From: Phenylobacterium deserti
GTDB taxonomy: Bacteria; Pseudomonadota; Alphaproteobacteria; Caulobacterales; Caulobacteraceae
DNA: 32,259 nucleotides
NCBI GenBank assembly: GCA_943332615.1
Contig: CALQQB010000056.1
Location: 1 to 32,259 of the forward strand
Reading direction: 5' to 3'
Below are positions 24,024 to 31,284 of the stretch, in pieces. The notes under the pieces were generated by a model. That model was not told the DNA's origin. It saw nothing but the letters and a program-made list of their open reading frames with translations, and made no database searches. Numbering within the stretch: position 1 is the first letter of the stretch; every line of letters starts with the position of its first letter. A program made the position numbers and the translations under genes.

Positions 24024-24962
24024 TCAGATCGCGCCCAGGCACCACGCCAGGACCGATTTCTGGGCGTGGATGCGGTTCTCCGCCTCGTCCCAGGCCAGGG
24101 ACCGCGGGCCGTCAAGAACCTCGCCCGTGACCTCCTCGCCGCGGTGGGCGGGCAGATCGTGCATGAACACCGCGTCCGGCTTGGCGCGGGCCATCAGCGC
24201 GGCGTTGACCTGGTAGGGCGCGAGCGTGGCGAGGCGGTCCTCGGCGTCGGTATCGCCCATGGAAACCCAGGTGTCGGCGATCACGCAGTCGGCGCCGGCG
24301 ACGCCCTCGATCGGGTCCTCGGTCACATGGATGCGCGCCTGCAGTTCGGCGGCGCGGGCCAGATCCGTCCCGTCCGGCGCATATTTGGCGGGGCTGGCGA
24401 TGCGCAGGCTGAAGCCGAACACCGGCGCCGCGTGGATGAAGGTGGAACAGACGTTGTTGCCGTCGCCCACCCAGGCCAGGGTCTTGCCTTCGATCGACCC
24501 GCAGCGTTCCTCGTACGCGAGGATGTCCGCCAGGATCTGGCAGGGGTGGCTGCGGTTCGACAGGCCGTTGACCAGGGGCACGGTGGAGACGGCGGCGAAG
24601 CGCTCCAGGTCGTCATGGCTGTTGGCGCGGATCATGACCGCATCGACCATCCGCGACAGGACGCGGGCGGTGTCCTCGATGGTTTCCCCGCGATCCAGCT
24701 GCATGTCGCTGGCCGTGGAGATGATCACATCGCCGCCCAGTTGGCGCATCGCCGCGTCGAATGAGAAGCGGGTCCGGGTCGAATTCTTCTGGAAGATCAT
24801 CGCCAACGTCCGGCCCTCGGCCGGCCGGTCGGGGTCGGGCTTGCCCTTGGGCCAGCCGACGCGCGCGGCCTTGCGGGCCCGCGCATCGGCCATGATGGCC
24901 TTGAGGTCGTGCGGTTCGAGCCTCCAGAGATCCAGGAAGTGCCGCGGCGCCGCCTGGCTCAC
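24024..24962 (-). CDS. argF: Ornithine carbamoyltransferase
   Basis: A 312-residue enzyme that makes citrulline from ornithine and carbamoyl phosphate in arginine synthesis. The carbamoyl-phosphate motif STRTR (61-65), HPCQ (139-142) and the ornithine motif VSMGDTDAE (233-241) are present. The usual HCLP motif near the C-terminus reads HDLPAHRGEE here (Asp269 instead of Cys), while the rest of the block is canonical. In E. coli that cysteine lines the ornithine site, so the change is worth noting. The start is GTG and overlaps the argD TGA by four bases (GTGA), so translation is coupled. Length matches catabolic and anabolic OTCases (about 305-335). Confidence 0.95.
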   Translation of the reverse strand: MSQAAPRHFLDLWRLEPHDLKAIMADARARKAARVGWPKGKPDPDRPAEGRTLAMIFQKNSTRTRFSFDAAMRQLGGDVIISTASDMQLDRGETIEDTARVLSRMVDAVMIRANSHDDLERFAAVSTVPLVNGLSNRSHPCQILADILAYEERCGSIEGKTLAWVGDGNNVCSTFIHAAPVFGFSLRIASPAKYAPDGTDLARAAELQARIHVTEDPIEGVAGADCVIADTWVSMGDTDAEDRLATLAPYQVNAALMARAKPDAVFMHDLPAHRGEEVTGEVLDGPRSLAWDEAENRIHAQKSVLAWCLGAI

Positions 24963-26200
24963 GCGGCCCCAGCCTTGTTCGATCGCGCCTTGGCCTGGGC
25001 CGCCTCGCAGGCCATCTCCAGTCGCTGGATCGCCTCGCGGGCCTCTTCGCGGGTGAGGTTCAGCGGCGGCAGCAGGCGGATGCAGTTGTCGCCGCCCCCG
25101 GCGATCAGCAGGTGGGCGTCGCGCGCGTGCTGCATGAACTCGCGGTTGGGCGTGCCCAGCTGGACGCCGATCAGCATGCCCTTACCGCGGATATCCAGCA
25201 CCACGTCGGGATAGCGGTCCTTCAGGCCCGAGATCTGCTGGTTCAGGTAGCCCGACACCTCGCGGACATTGTCCATGAGTTCCGGCTTCACCAGCTCTTC
25301 CACCGAGGCTACGCCCACCGCCATCGCCAGCGGATTGCCGCCATAGGTGGAGCCGTGGGAACCGGGGGTCATGCCGCTGGCCGCCGCGATGGTGGACAGG
25401 CATGCGCCCACCGGAAAGCCGCCGCCCAGGGCCTTGGCCACCGCCATGATGTCTGGCGGAGCGTCGGCCCACTCATAGGCGAACAGCTTTCCGGTCCGGC
25501 CCAGGCCGCACTGGATTTCGTCGTAGATCAGCAGCACGCCGGTCTCGTCGCACAGCTGCCGCAGACCGCGCAGGCATGCGTCCGGCAGGGCGCGGGCGCC
25601 GCCTTCGCCCTGCACGGGCTCGATGATGATCGCCGCCGTCGTCGGCCCGATCGCGGCCCTGAGCGCGTCGTGGTCGCCGTAAGGGAGATGGACGAAGCCC
25701 GGCATCGGCGGGCCGAAACCCTCCAGGTAGCTTGGGTTGCCCGAGGCGTTGACCGCGGCCAAGGTCCGGCCGTGGAACGATCCCTCGAAGCCGATGATGT
25801 CGATCCGCTCCGGATGGCCCTTGGACCAGTGATACTTGCGCGCGGTCTTGATCGCGCACTCGATGGCCTCGGCGCCCGAGTTGGTGAAGAAGCAGACGTC
25901 GGCGAAGGTGTGCGCCGTCAGCAGGTCCGCCAGTTTCTCCTGGTTCGGAATGCGGAAGATGTTTGAGGTGTGCCAGAGCTTCTCGGCTTGGTCCTTCACG
26001 GCCTGGACCAGTTTCGGGTGACCATGCCCCAGGGCGGTCACCGCGATGCCCGCCATGCAGTCGAGGTATTCTTCCCCTTCGGCCGTATACAGTCGCACGC
26101 CCTCGCCTCGCTCGAACGCCAGCGGCGCGCGCGCATAGACGCCCATCAGATGATCGCTGGGGACGGGGGGGGAAACGGGCGGCGCGGACGTGTCGGCCAC
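24959..26200 (-). CDS. argD: Acetylornithine/succinyldiaminopimelate aminotransferase
   Basis: A 413-residue class-III PLP aminotransferase that makes N-acetylornithine from the semialdehyde; many also serve in lysine synthesis. The Schiff-base lysine is Lys256 in MAVAKALGGGFPVGA. The PLP site reads LLIYDEIQCGLGRTG, and NSGAEAIECAIKTARKY and GFEGSFHGRTLAA are canonical. I chose GTG at 26200, with GGAGGG 8 bases upstream; an internal ATG at codon 19 would remove some 18 residues. The frame is open further upstream, but those residues are encoded by the hairpin leader and look non-coding. It is first in argD-argF-hslO. A regulatory array lies upstream. Confidence 0.95.
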   Translation of the reverse strand: MADTSAPPVSPPVPSDHLMGVYARAPLAFERGEGVRLYTAEGEEYLDCMAGIAVTALGHGHPKLVQAVKDQAEKLWHTSNIFRIPNQEKLADLLTAHTFADVCFFTNSGAEAIECAIKTARKYHWSKGHPERIDIIGFEGSFHGRTLAAVNASGNPSYLEGFGPPMPGFVHLPYGDHDALRAAIGPTTAAIIIEPVQGEGGARALPDACLRGLRQLCDETGVLLIYDEIQCGLGRTGKLFAYEWADAPPDIMAVAKALGGGFPVGACLSTIAAASGMTPGSHGSTYGGNPLAMAVGVASVEELVKPELMDNVREVSGYLNQQISGLKDRYPDVVLDIRGKGMLIGVQLGTPNREFMQHARDAHLLIAGGGDNCIRLLPPLNLTREEAREAIQRLEMACEAAQAKARSNKAGAA

Positions 26201-26225
26201 TGGAAGAGCCCTCCAAAACGGAAGC

Positions 26226-26281
26226 GTCCCCGCGCAAGGAGCGGCGGGGACCGGAAGGCTTGGCGTTTTCGTCGCCAAGCC
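26226..26281 (-). promoter_or_regulatory. Two strong hairpins in the argD leader
   Basis: Hairpin one: GGCTTGGCG (26257-26265) with CGCCAAGCC (26273-26281), a perfect 9-bp stem over a 7-base loop. Hairpin two: GTCCCCGC (26226-26233) with GCGGGGAC (26244-26251), 8 bp over a 10-base loop. In the minus-strand RNA that loop carries CTCCTT, complementary to the GGAG of the argD Shine-Dalgarno (26209-26214). There is no T-run, so these are not simple terminators. Confidence 0.5.
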
Positions 26282-26287
26282 CTTGCA

Positions 26288-26346
26288 TGTCAATATTTTG
26301 CAGCACGCGAGGCTGGGTTTTGCAGTGGCCCACGCTAGCGTTTGCA
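26288..26346 (-). promoter_or_regulatory. argD promoter region with three TTTGCA repeats at 22-bp period
   Basis: TTTGCA occurs at 26297-26302, 26319-26324 and 26341-26346, an exact 22-base step (about two helical turns). The first two copies extend to TTTTGCAG. A perfect -35 hexamer TTGACA (minus strand, 26293-26288) follows, with a poor -10 candidate (ACGAAAAC) about 15 bases on. The order suits a regulator binding just upstream of the argD promoter. The repeats are seen; the function is inferred. Confidence 0.45.
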
Positions 26347-26379
26347 CATGACCGGTTAGCGACAACCGGGCCGGCGGCC

Positions 26380-27198
26380 CTAGGTCTTGATCTTGTAGCC
26401 GACCCGGAACATCCACAGGCAGGCCCAGCCCAGGCCCAGGGTGAGCACGGCGGTCATCGCCACACCCACCGCCAGGTTGCCTTCCGCGGTCCCGATGAAG
26501 CCGTACCGGAAGCCGTCGATCAGGTAGAAGATCGGGTTGAAATGGCTGAAGGTGCGGAATGGCTCGGGCAGCTGCTCCACCAGGTAGAAGGTCCCCGACA
26601 GGAACGTCATCGGCATGATCACGAAGTTGGTGACCGCGGCCATGTGGTCGAACTTCTCGGCCCAGAGGCCGGCCATGATGCCGATGAAGCCCATGATGAA
26701 CGCCGCGCCCAGACCGAAGTAGAGCACCGCCCAGGGCTGGGCCACCGGCAGGCGGGCGAAGGGCAGGATGGCGACCAGGCTGATGGTCCCCACCAGGATG
26801 CCGCGGGTGGCCGCGCCGCCGCCGAAGCCGACCACATGCTCACCAGGCGTCAGCGGCGGGGTCATGAAGTCGCCCATCAGGCCGTTGAACTTGGCCTGCA
26901 GAAGCGACGATGACGAGTTCTGGAAGGCGTTCGACAGGATCTGCATCATGATCAGCCCCGGCGCCACGAACGTGCCGTAGGCGACGCCGTGGACTTCGCG
27001 CCCGCCACCGACCGCCACCACGAACACCAGCATGTAGAGCAGGGCCGTCACCACCGGGGCGGCCAGGGTCTGGGTCCCCACCTTGATGAACCGCCGCACC
27101 TCCCGAAGGTAGAGGGTCTTCAGCCCCTCCCAGTTGACGCCGGAATACACGCGCGGCTCGGGCGGACGGATGGTCTCGACGGTGGGCATGTCTCGCAT
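26380..27198 (-). CDS. ABC-2 type transporter permease
   Basis: A 272-residue ABC-2 family permease with six hydrophobic helices. The C-terminal half has the family signature GTFYLVEQLPEPFRTFSHFNPIFYLIDGFRYGFIG. An amphipathic N-terminal segment (LKTLYLREVRRFIKVGTQTL) precedes helix 1. The ATP-binding partner is not in this window; the gene upstream (gcrA) is divergent, so the partner lies elsewhere. Its closest named relatives are multidrug or polysaccharide export permeases (YadH type). I chose ATG at 27198; a second ATG at 27189 is nearly as good, and neither has a clear Shine-Dalgarno. The substrate is unknown. The stop is 180 bases upstream of argD. Confidence 0.9.
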   Translation of the reverse strand: MRDMPTVETIRPPEPRVYSGVNWEGLKTLYLREVRRFIKVGTQTLAAPVVTALLYMLVFVVAVGGGREVHGVAYGTFVAPGLIMMQILSNAFQNSSSSLLQAKFNGLMGDFMTPPLTPGEHVVGFGGGAATRGILVGTISLVAILPFARLPVAQPWAVLYFGLGAAFIMGFIGIMAGLWAEKFDHMAAVTNFVIMPMTFLSGTFYLVEQLPEPFRTFSHFNPIFYLIDGFRYGFIGTAEGNLAVGVAMTAVLTLGLGWACLWMFRVGYKIKT

Positions 27199-27280
27199 GG
27201 TCGAGATGTGCGCCGTGCGCCGCCGCGGTTCAAGTCTGCGTGCGCGGGGGGTGCGACCTCCGGACGCAACATCTAGTTCC

Positions 27281-27289
27281 TGTGGAGAA
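27281..27289 (-). promoter_or_regulatory. DnaA-box-like site in the gcrA promoter region
   Basis: TGTGGAGAA is the reverse complement of TTCTCCACA, one base from the DnaA consensus TTATCCACA. It lies about 140 bases upstream of gcrA. In Caulobacter crescentus gcrA is activated by DnaA and repressed by CtrA, so a DnaA site is expected; I see no clear CtrA box (TTAA-N7-TTAA) or GANTC site here. Confidence 0.35.
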
Positions 27290-27427
27290 CCATGGTGGCG
27301 CCTATTGTGGCCTTTAGCCGTTTGTTTACTACTGGTGGTGGTTGGTGAGCGGCGAGTTAGCCATACGCCACAAGATGTTGATGCCAGCGCCGTTCGGGCG
27401 CCGCTGGCTGCAGGGGAAGGCGAAACC

Positions 27428-27937
27428 ATGGGCTGGACCGACGAACGGGTCGAACTCCTGAAGAAGCTTTGGCAGGACGGGCTCTCAGCGAGCCAGATTG
27501 CCAAGCAGCTGGGGGGCGTTACCAGAAACGCGGTGATCGGCAAGGTTCACAGGCTGGGACTTTCGGGCCGCGCCACACCGTCGAAGCCACAGCGCACGGT
27601 GTTCAAGGCGCCGCGCCCGACGCGTCCGGTGGCAGCCTCGCCGTCCGCGCCGCGCCGGATCGCCGAGCCAGCCTCGGCGCAGCAGCAACCGGCCCCCGCG
27701 CCGGTGCGTTATGTCGATGAAAGCCCGGGCACGGCCACCGTGCTGACCCTGGGCGCCCACATGTGCAAGTGGCCGATCGGCGACCCGTCGCTGGACAACT
27801 TCACCTTCTGCGGCCGGCGCTCGGAAGAGAACGGCCCCTACTGCCACGAACACGCCTGCGTCGCCTACCAGCCAGCCCAGAGCAAGAAGAAGTCCGGCGC
27901 CGTCGAGCTCGCCCGGAGCCTGCGCCGCTACATCTGA
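27428..27937 (+). CDS. gcrA: Cell-cycle regulator GcrA
   Basis: A 169-residue protein matching GcrA, which binds RNA polymerase sigma-70 and methylated GANTC sites to control S-phase genes in Caulobacter and relatives. The N-terminal DNA-binding helix-turn-helix reads MGWTDERVELLKKLWQDGLS then ASQIAKQLGGVTRNAVIGKVHRLGLSGR (about 1-48). A Pro/Ala-rich linker follows (about 50-100). The C-terminal sigma-interacting domain has CKWPIGDPSLDNFTFCGRR and YCHEHACVAYQP. I chose ATG at 27428, with AAGG 7 bases upstream; the frame is open further but without coding character. It is divergent from the ABC permease. This gene is the clearest taxonomic marker in the window. Confidence 0.97.
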   Translation: MGWTDERVELLKKLWQDGLSASQIAKQLGGVTRNAVIGKVHRLGLSGRATPSKPQRTVFKAPRPTRPVAASPSAPRRIAEPASAQQQPAPAPVRYVDESPGTATVLTLGAHMCKWPIGDPSLDNFTFCGRRSEENGPYCHEHACVAYQPAQSKKKSGAVELARSLRRYI

Positions 27938-27976
27938 GATCCGCGGCAACGCGGTGCGACTATCCGTTGGGGATGG

Positions 27977-28040
27977 AGAGGCGCGTTTGGAACCGAGGGC
28001 TGCGCAAGCTTCCTTGAGGTCCCGGACGCGCCTCTTTTCT
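27977..28040 (+). terminator. Rho-independent terminator after gcrA
   Basis: AGAGGCGCGT (27977-27986) pairs perfectly with ACGCGCCTCT (28026-28035), followed by TTTTCT. The 39-base loop can itself fold (GGG with CCC near the apex). It lies 40 bases after the gcrA stop and ends about 20 bases before xseA, which would therefore need its own promoter or read-through. Confidence 0.6.
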
Positions 28041-28059
28041 ATGGTGTAGCCTCCGCCCG

Positions 28060-29523
28060 ATGACCGACGCCCCCGCCCCTCTGACAGATGAAACCGGCAA
28101 CGCACGGCCCTACTCCGTCTCGGAGCTGTCGTTCGCGCTGAAGCGCACGCTGGAGGACGCCTATGGGTTCGTCCGGCTGCGGGGCGAGCTCAGCAAGGTC
28201 ACCTTCCATTCCAACGGCCACGTCTACCTGACCCTCAAGGACGAGCGCGCTGCGATCGACGGGGTGATCTGGAAGGGCCAGGTGCGCGGGCTGTCGGTGC
28301 GGCCCGAGCAGGGGCTGGAGGTGATCGTCACGGGCAAGATCACCGCCTATCCGCAAGGGTCCCGCTACCAGATCGTCATCGAGACCATGGAGGTCGCCGG
28401 CGTCGGCGCCCTGCTGGCGCAGCTGGAGCGGCTCAAGGCCCGGCTGGCGGCGGAGGGCCTGTTCGAGGCGTCGCGGAAGCAGGCGCTGCCAGACATGCCG
28501 GCGGTGATCGGCGTGATCACCAGCCCGACGGGGGCGGTGATCCGCGACATCCTGCACCGCATCCGCGACCGCTGGCCCTGCCGGGTGATCGTCTGGCCGG
28601 TGGTGGTGCAGGGCGACGCCGCCGCAGCCCAGGTGGCTGCCGCGATCCGCGGCTTCGCAGCCCTGGATGGCGCGGGCGGACTGCCCCGGCCGGACGTGCT
28701 GATCGTGGCGCGCGGCGGCGGTTCGGTGGAGGACCTCTGGGCGTTCAACGACGAGGCGCTGGCCCGCGCCGTCGTCGCCTGCCCAATCCCGCTGATCAGC
28801 GCCGTGGGGCACGAGACCGACACCACCCTGATCGACTTCGTCTCCGACCGCCGCGCCCCCACGCCCACCGCCGCGGCCGAGATGGCCACGCCGGTGCTGA
28901 GCGAATTGAAGGCGCTGACGTCGGACCTGGGCGCGCGCCTGCACCGCTCCGGTGGCCGGGTGGTGGAAGAGCGGCGGGGCCGCATCCAGAACGCCGACCG
29001 CGCTCTGAAGCGCGTGCCGGACCTGGTGGAGATGGCCGCCCAGCGCTTCGGGATCGTGTCCGGCCGCCTGGCCGCCGGGCTGGCCAAGAACGCCGCCGCG
29101 CATGAGCGCGACCTGGTGCGGGTGGCGGGCCGGTTCTCGCCCCTGCTGCTAAAGCGGCCCCAGGCGGTGCAGAAGCAGCGGCTGGACGCGCTCACCGTCC
29201 GGCTGGAGCCCTCGGTGCGCCGACGGCTGGAGCGGCTGTCCGAACGCCTCGGCGGCCTGGGCAAGCTCTATGCCTCCGTCGACCCGGACCGGCCGCTGCA
29301 GCGCGGCTTCGCCCGGGTGGCGCGGGCCGACGGCTCTCTGGTCCAGGCCGGCGCGTCGCTGGCCAGTGGCGAGGCGGTGGCCATCACCTTCGGCGACAGG
29401 GTCACCCGCGGCGCGGTCATCGACGGGGCCGGTCCGGTGGAGGTTTTGGCCCCACCTCTGGCCGCCGCGCGCCCAGTGCGCCCGAAGAAGACCGACGGTC
29501 CGCCGCAAGGCGATCTGTTCTGA
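28060..29523 (+). CDS. xseA: Exodeoxyribonuclease VII large subunit
   Basis: The 487-residue large subunit of ExoVII, which degrades single-stranded DNA from both ends and works with the small subunit XseB. The N-terminal OB-fold domain (about 20-110) contains VRLRGELSKVTFHSNGHVYLTLKDE. The catalytic domain shows VIGVITSPTGAVIRDILHR, RPDVLIVARGGGSVEDLWAFNDE and SAVGHETDTTLIDFVSDRRAPTPTAAAE. A long helical region with many Arg and Leu follows, then the C-terminal segment LQRGFARVARADG. The N-terminal extension MTDAPAPLTDETGNARPYSV and the start at 28060 are plausible though without a strong Shine-Dalgarno. The xseB gene is not in the window. A DUF2093 gene follows 28 bases later. Confidence 0.97.
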   Translation: MTDAPAPLTDETGNARPYSVSELSFALKRTLEDAYGFVRLRGELSKVTFHSNGHVYLTLKDERAAIDGVIWKGQVRGLSVRPEQGLEVIVTGKITAYPQGSRYQIVIETMEVAGVGALLAQLERLKARLAAEGLFEASRKQALPDMPAVIGVITSPTGAVIRDILHRIRDRWPCRVIVWPVVVQGDAAAAQVAAAIRGFAALDGAGGLPRPDVLIVARGGGSVEDLWAFNDEALARAVVACPIPLISAVGHETDTTLIDFVSDRRAPTPTAAAEMATPVLSELKALTSDLGARLHRSGGRVVEERRGRIQNADRALKRVPDLVEMAAQRFGIVSGRLAAGLAKNAAAHERDLVRVAGRFSPLLLKRPQAVQKQRLDALTVRLEPSVRRRLERLSERLGGLGKLYASVDPDRPLQRGFARVARADGSLVQAGASLASGEAVAITFGDRVTRGAVIDGAGPVEVLAPPLAAARPVRPKKTDGPPQGDLF

Positions 29524-29551
29524 GCGCGCCGGGCGCGCTACAGAGTCCGCG

Positions 29552-29770
29552 ATGAACGCCCATGATCGCGATTTCGGCGCCAACGACCTGGCCAAGCTCC
29601 ACTACGGCGACGGCGAATACGCCGTGCTGCGCCCGGGCCGCTACGTGGTCTGCGCGGTGACCGGCCAGAAGGTGCCGTTGGAGGCGCTGCGCTACTGGAG
29701 CGCGGAGCTGCAGGAAGCCTACGCCGGCCCCGCAGAATCACTGAAGCGCTGGCAGGAGACCCAGGGCTGA
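29552..29770 (+). CDS. DUF2093 domain-containing protein
   Basis: A 72-residue soluble protein of the alphaproteobacterial DUF2093 family. The pattern KLHYGDGEYAVLRPGRYVVC, AVTGQKVPLEALRYWSAELQEAY covers almost the whole protein and is characteristic of the family. The cysteine in VCAVTG and the IPLExLRYWS-like helix suggest a small zinc-ribbon-like or beta-rich fold, but no function is known. It often sits next to xseA in this class, which fits here, 28 bases downstream and probably in the same transcript. The ATG at 29552 is the only suitable start. Confidence 0.9.
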   Translation: MNAHDRDFGANDLAKLHYGDGEYAVLRPGRYVVCAVTGQKVPLEALRYWSAELQEAYAGPAESLKRWQETQG

Positions 29771-29772
29771 TC

Positions 29773-29796
29773 ATCCCTGCTTGTCAGGGCAGGGAT
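29773..29796. terminator. Hairpin between convergent genes
   Basis: ATCCCTGC (29773-29780) pairs with GCAGGGAT (29789-29796), loop TTGTCAGG, between the convergent DUF2093 and acyltransferase genes. There is no T-run on either side, so it may slow transcription or act with Rho rather than terminate by itself. Confidence 0.35.
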
Positions 29797-29801
29797 TGGG
29801 C

Positions 29802-30716
29802 TCAACGCCGCCGATACACCTCCCCGGGCCACCGCCGATGCACCCAGAACCATTCGGTCGGTCGGGCGCGCACCCGGTCCTCGATGAAGGCGTTGATCCG
29901 GCGGACGCCGGTTTCGATGTCGGCGGCGCGATCGCCGGTGTTCTCCAGGCGGATCGGCTCATGCACGATAACCTTGAACCGCGCGCCCGGCCCGGTGCGC
30001 TGCACGCTCAGCGGGAGGATCGGGATGCCGAACCTGAGCGCGAAGGTCGAGGGTCCGGGCGCGGTGTGACAGATGACGCCGAACAGCGGGGCGGCCACGC
30101 CGCCATTGAACTTTTGGTCGTTGAGCAGGGCCACCGACTCGCCCCGCCCGATGGCGCGCATCAGCTCCCGCGCGCCTTCCAGCCCCTTCGGCGCGAACAG
30201 CCGGACGCCGTAGCTGAATCGGTTCCGCCGCACCCGGGCATCCACGTAGGGGTTGTTCATGGCCCGGTAGGTGATCTGGCACGTCACGCCCGCCCGCAGC
30301 AGGGCCGCAGCCATCACCTCGAAATTCGAGAAATGCCCTGAAATGAACACAACGGGTTTGCCATCTGCCGCGATCGCGGCAAGCCGGACTTCTCCATCGA
30401 CCTCTAAACGGCTTGCGTCGGCTACAATACGGTCCAAAATCACGAATTCGGCAAATGTCCGGCCAAGTTCCGTCCATTGCGCCCGGAGGAGCAGCTTCAG
30501 TTCGGCGTCGGAGGCCTGGGGAAAAGCGATCCTCAGATTTATCTCGGCTACCCGGTTCGCCCGCGTCAGAGGACCCAGAGATCGAAATATCCAGGCGCCA
30601 CTATCCGATACGGAATCGACCGGAAACAGCCGCGCCAGCGCGCAGACGCCATCAAAGAGTGCGGCTTCCAGCATCCATATCAAAACCGACACGTATGAGG
30701 GGTTAGGTGTTGCCAT
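29802..30716 (-). CDS. Lysophospholipid acyltransferase (LpxL/HtrB family), lipid A synthesis
   Basis: A 304-residue acyltransferase of the LpxL/LpxM/HtrB family, which adds secondary acyl chains to the lipid A precursor at the inner membrane. The catalytic H(X4)E motif is in ISGHFSNFEVMA. Downstream blocks ARELMRAIGRGESVALLNDQKFNGG and GPSTFALRFGIPILPLSV and the end PTEWFWVHRRWPGE are standard. One N-terminal hydrophobic segment anchors it (ALFDGVCALARLF region). I chose ATG at 30716, with AGGAAGG a few bases upstream; the frame runs much further upstream but across the divergent regulator gene. It is the only lipid A gene in the window. Which chain it adds is unknown. Confidence 0.93.
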   Translation of the reverse strand: MATPNPSYVSVLIWMLEAALFDGVCALARLFPVDSVSDSGAWIFRSLGPLTRANRVAEINLRIAFPQASDAELKLLLRAQWTELGRTFAEFVILDRIVADASRLEVDGEVRLAAIAADGKPVVFISGHFSNFEVMAAALLRAGVTCQITYRAMNNPYVDARVRRNRFSYGVRLFAPKGLEGARELMRAIGRGESVALLNDQKFNGGVAAPLFGVICHTAPGPSTFALRFGIPILPLSVQRTGPGARFKVIVHEPIRLENTGDRAADIETGVRRINAFIEDRVRARPTEWFWVHRRWPGEVYRRR

Positions 30717-30820
30717 CGGCCTTCCTAGGCGAGGTGGCCCACGGCGGGCAAACGGGAGCAGATGGCGTGCGAATTGCGGTGTCTCAGCCACTGAGTCCCG
30801 AACGGGGACGAAGGGATAGC

Positions 30821-31216
30821 ATGGTCGGGGATTCCATGGACGAGATCGACACCCATCTTGGCCGCCGTCTGCGCCGCCGCCGCCGCCTGCTGGGGCTGAC
30901 GCAGCAAGAGCTGGCGCATGCCTGCGGGGTTCGGTTCCAGCAAATCCAGAAGTACGAGTGCGCGGCCAACCGCATGTCGGCCGCCCGCCTCTGGCAACTG
31001 GCCGAGGTGCTGGAAGTTCCTGTGAGCTATTTCTACGAGGGTCTGACCCGCGATCAGCGCGCGTCGATGGAGCGGGAAACCGCCGCATCCACAAGCGACG
31101 CGATGTCCAGCAAGGAAACCCAGGACCTGATCCACGCCTACTACCAGCTGGGCGAACGGCCTCGCCGCCGTCTGCTGGATCTGGCCAAGGCCATGAACGG
31201 CGAAGTCGAAGCCTAG
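30821..31216 (+). CDS. XRE-family helix-turn-helix transcriptional regulator
   Basis: A 131-residue regulator with an N-terminal Cro/C1-type HTH (about residues 12-70): THLGRRLRRRRRLLGLTQQE then LAHACGVRFQQIQKYECAANRMSAARLWQLAEVLEVPVSYFY. This matches a conserved alphaproteobacterial group that includes regulators of the PraR type. The C-terminal part is helical (ETQDLIHAYYQLGERPRRRLLDLAKAM) and may dimerise. The start is ATG at 30821 (AAGG 6 bases upstream) or, five codons later, ATG at 30836 (GGGGA upstream), which removes MVGDS. It is divergent from the acyltransferase (104-bp space) and followed by hisN. Its target is unknown. Confidence 0.92.
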   Translation: MVGDSMDEIDTHLGRRLRRRRRLLGLTQQELAHACGVRFQQIQKYECAANRMSAARLWQLAEVLEVPVSYFYEGLTRDQRASMERETAASTSDAMSSKETQDLIHAYYQLGERPRRRLLDLAKAMNGEVEA

Positions 31217-31284
31217 CTCCATCTTCCAGGCTTGGGCCCGTTTCGTGGCTTAAGTTGGCGCTCCAAGCAGGGTAAGGCGGTCCT

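Noticed and set aside
26201..26416. In-frame N-terminal extension of argD
   Set aside because: The extra residues are encoded by the hairpins and repeats upstream and overlap the permease stop; GTG at 26200 has the Shine-Dalgarno site.
28039..29103. A 354-codon open frame antisense to xseA
   Set aside because: Shadow frame with His/Arg/Gly-rich product; xseA motifs are complete on the plus strand.
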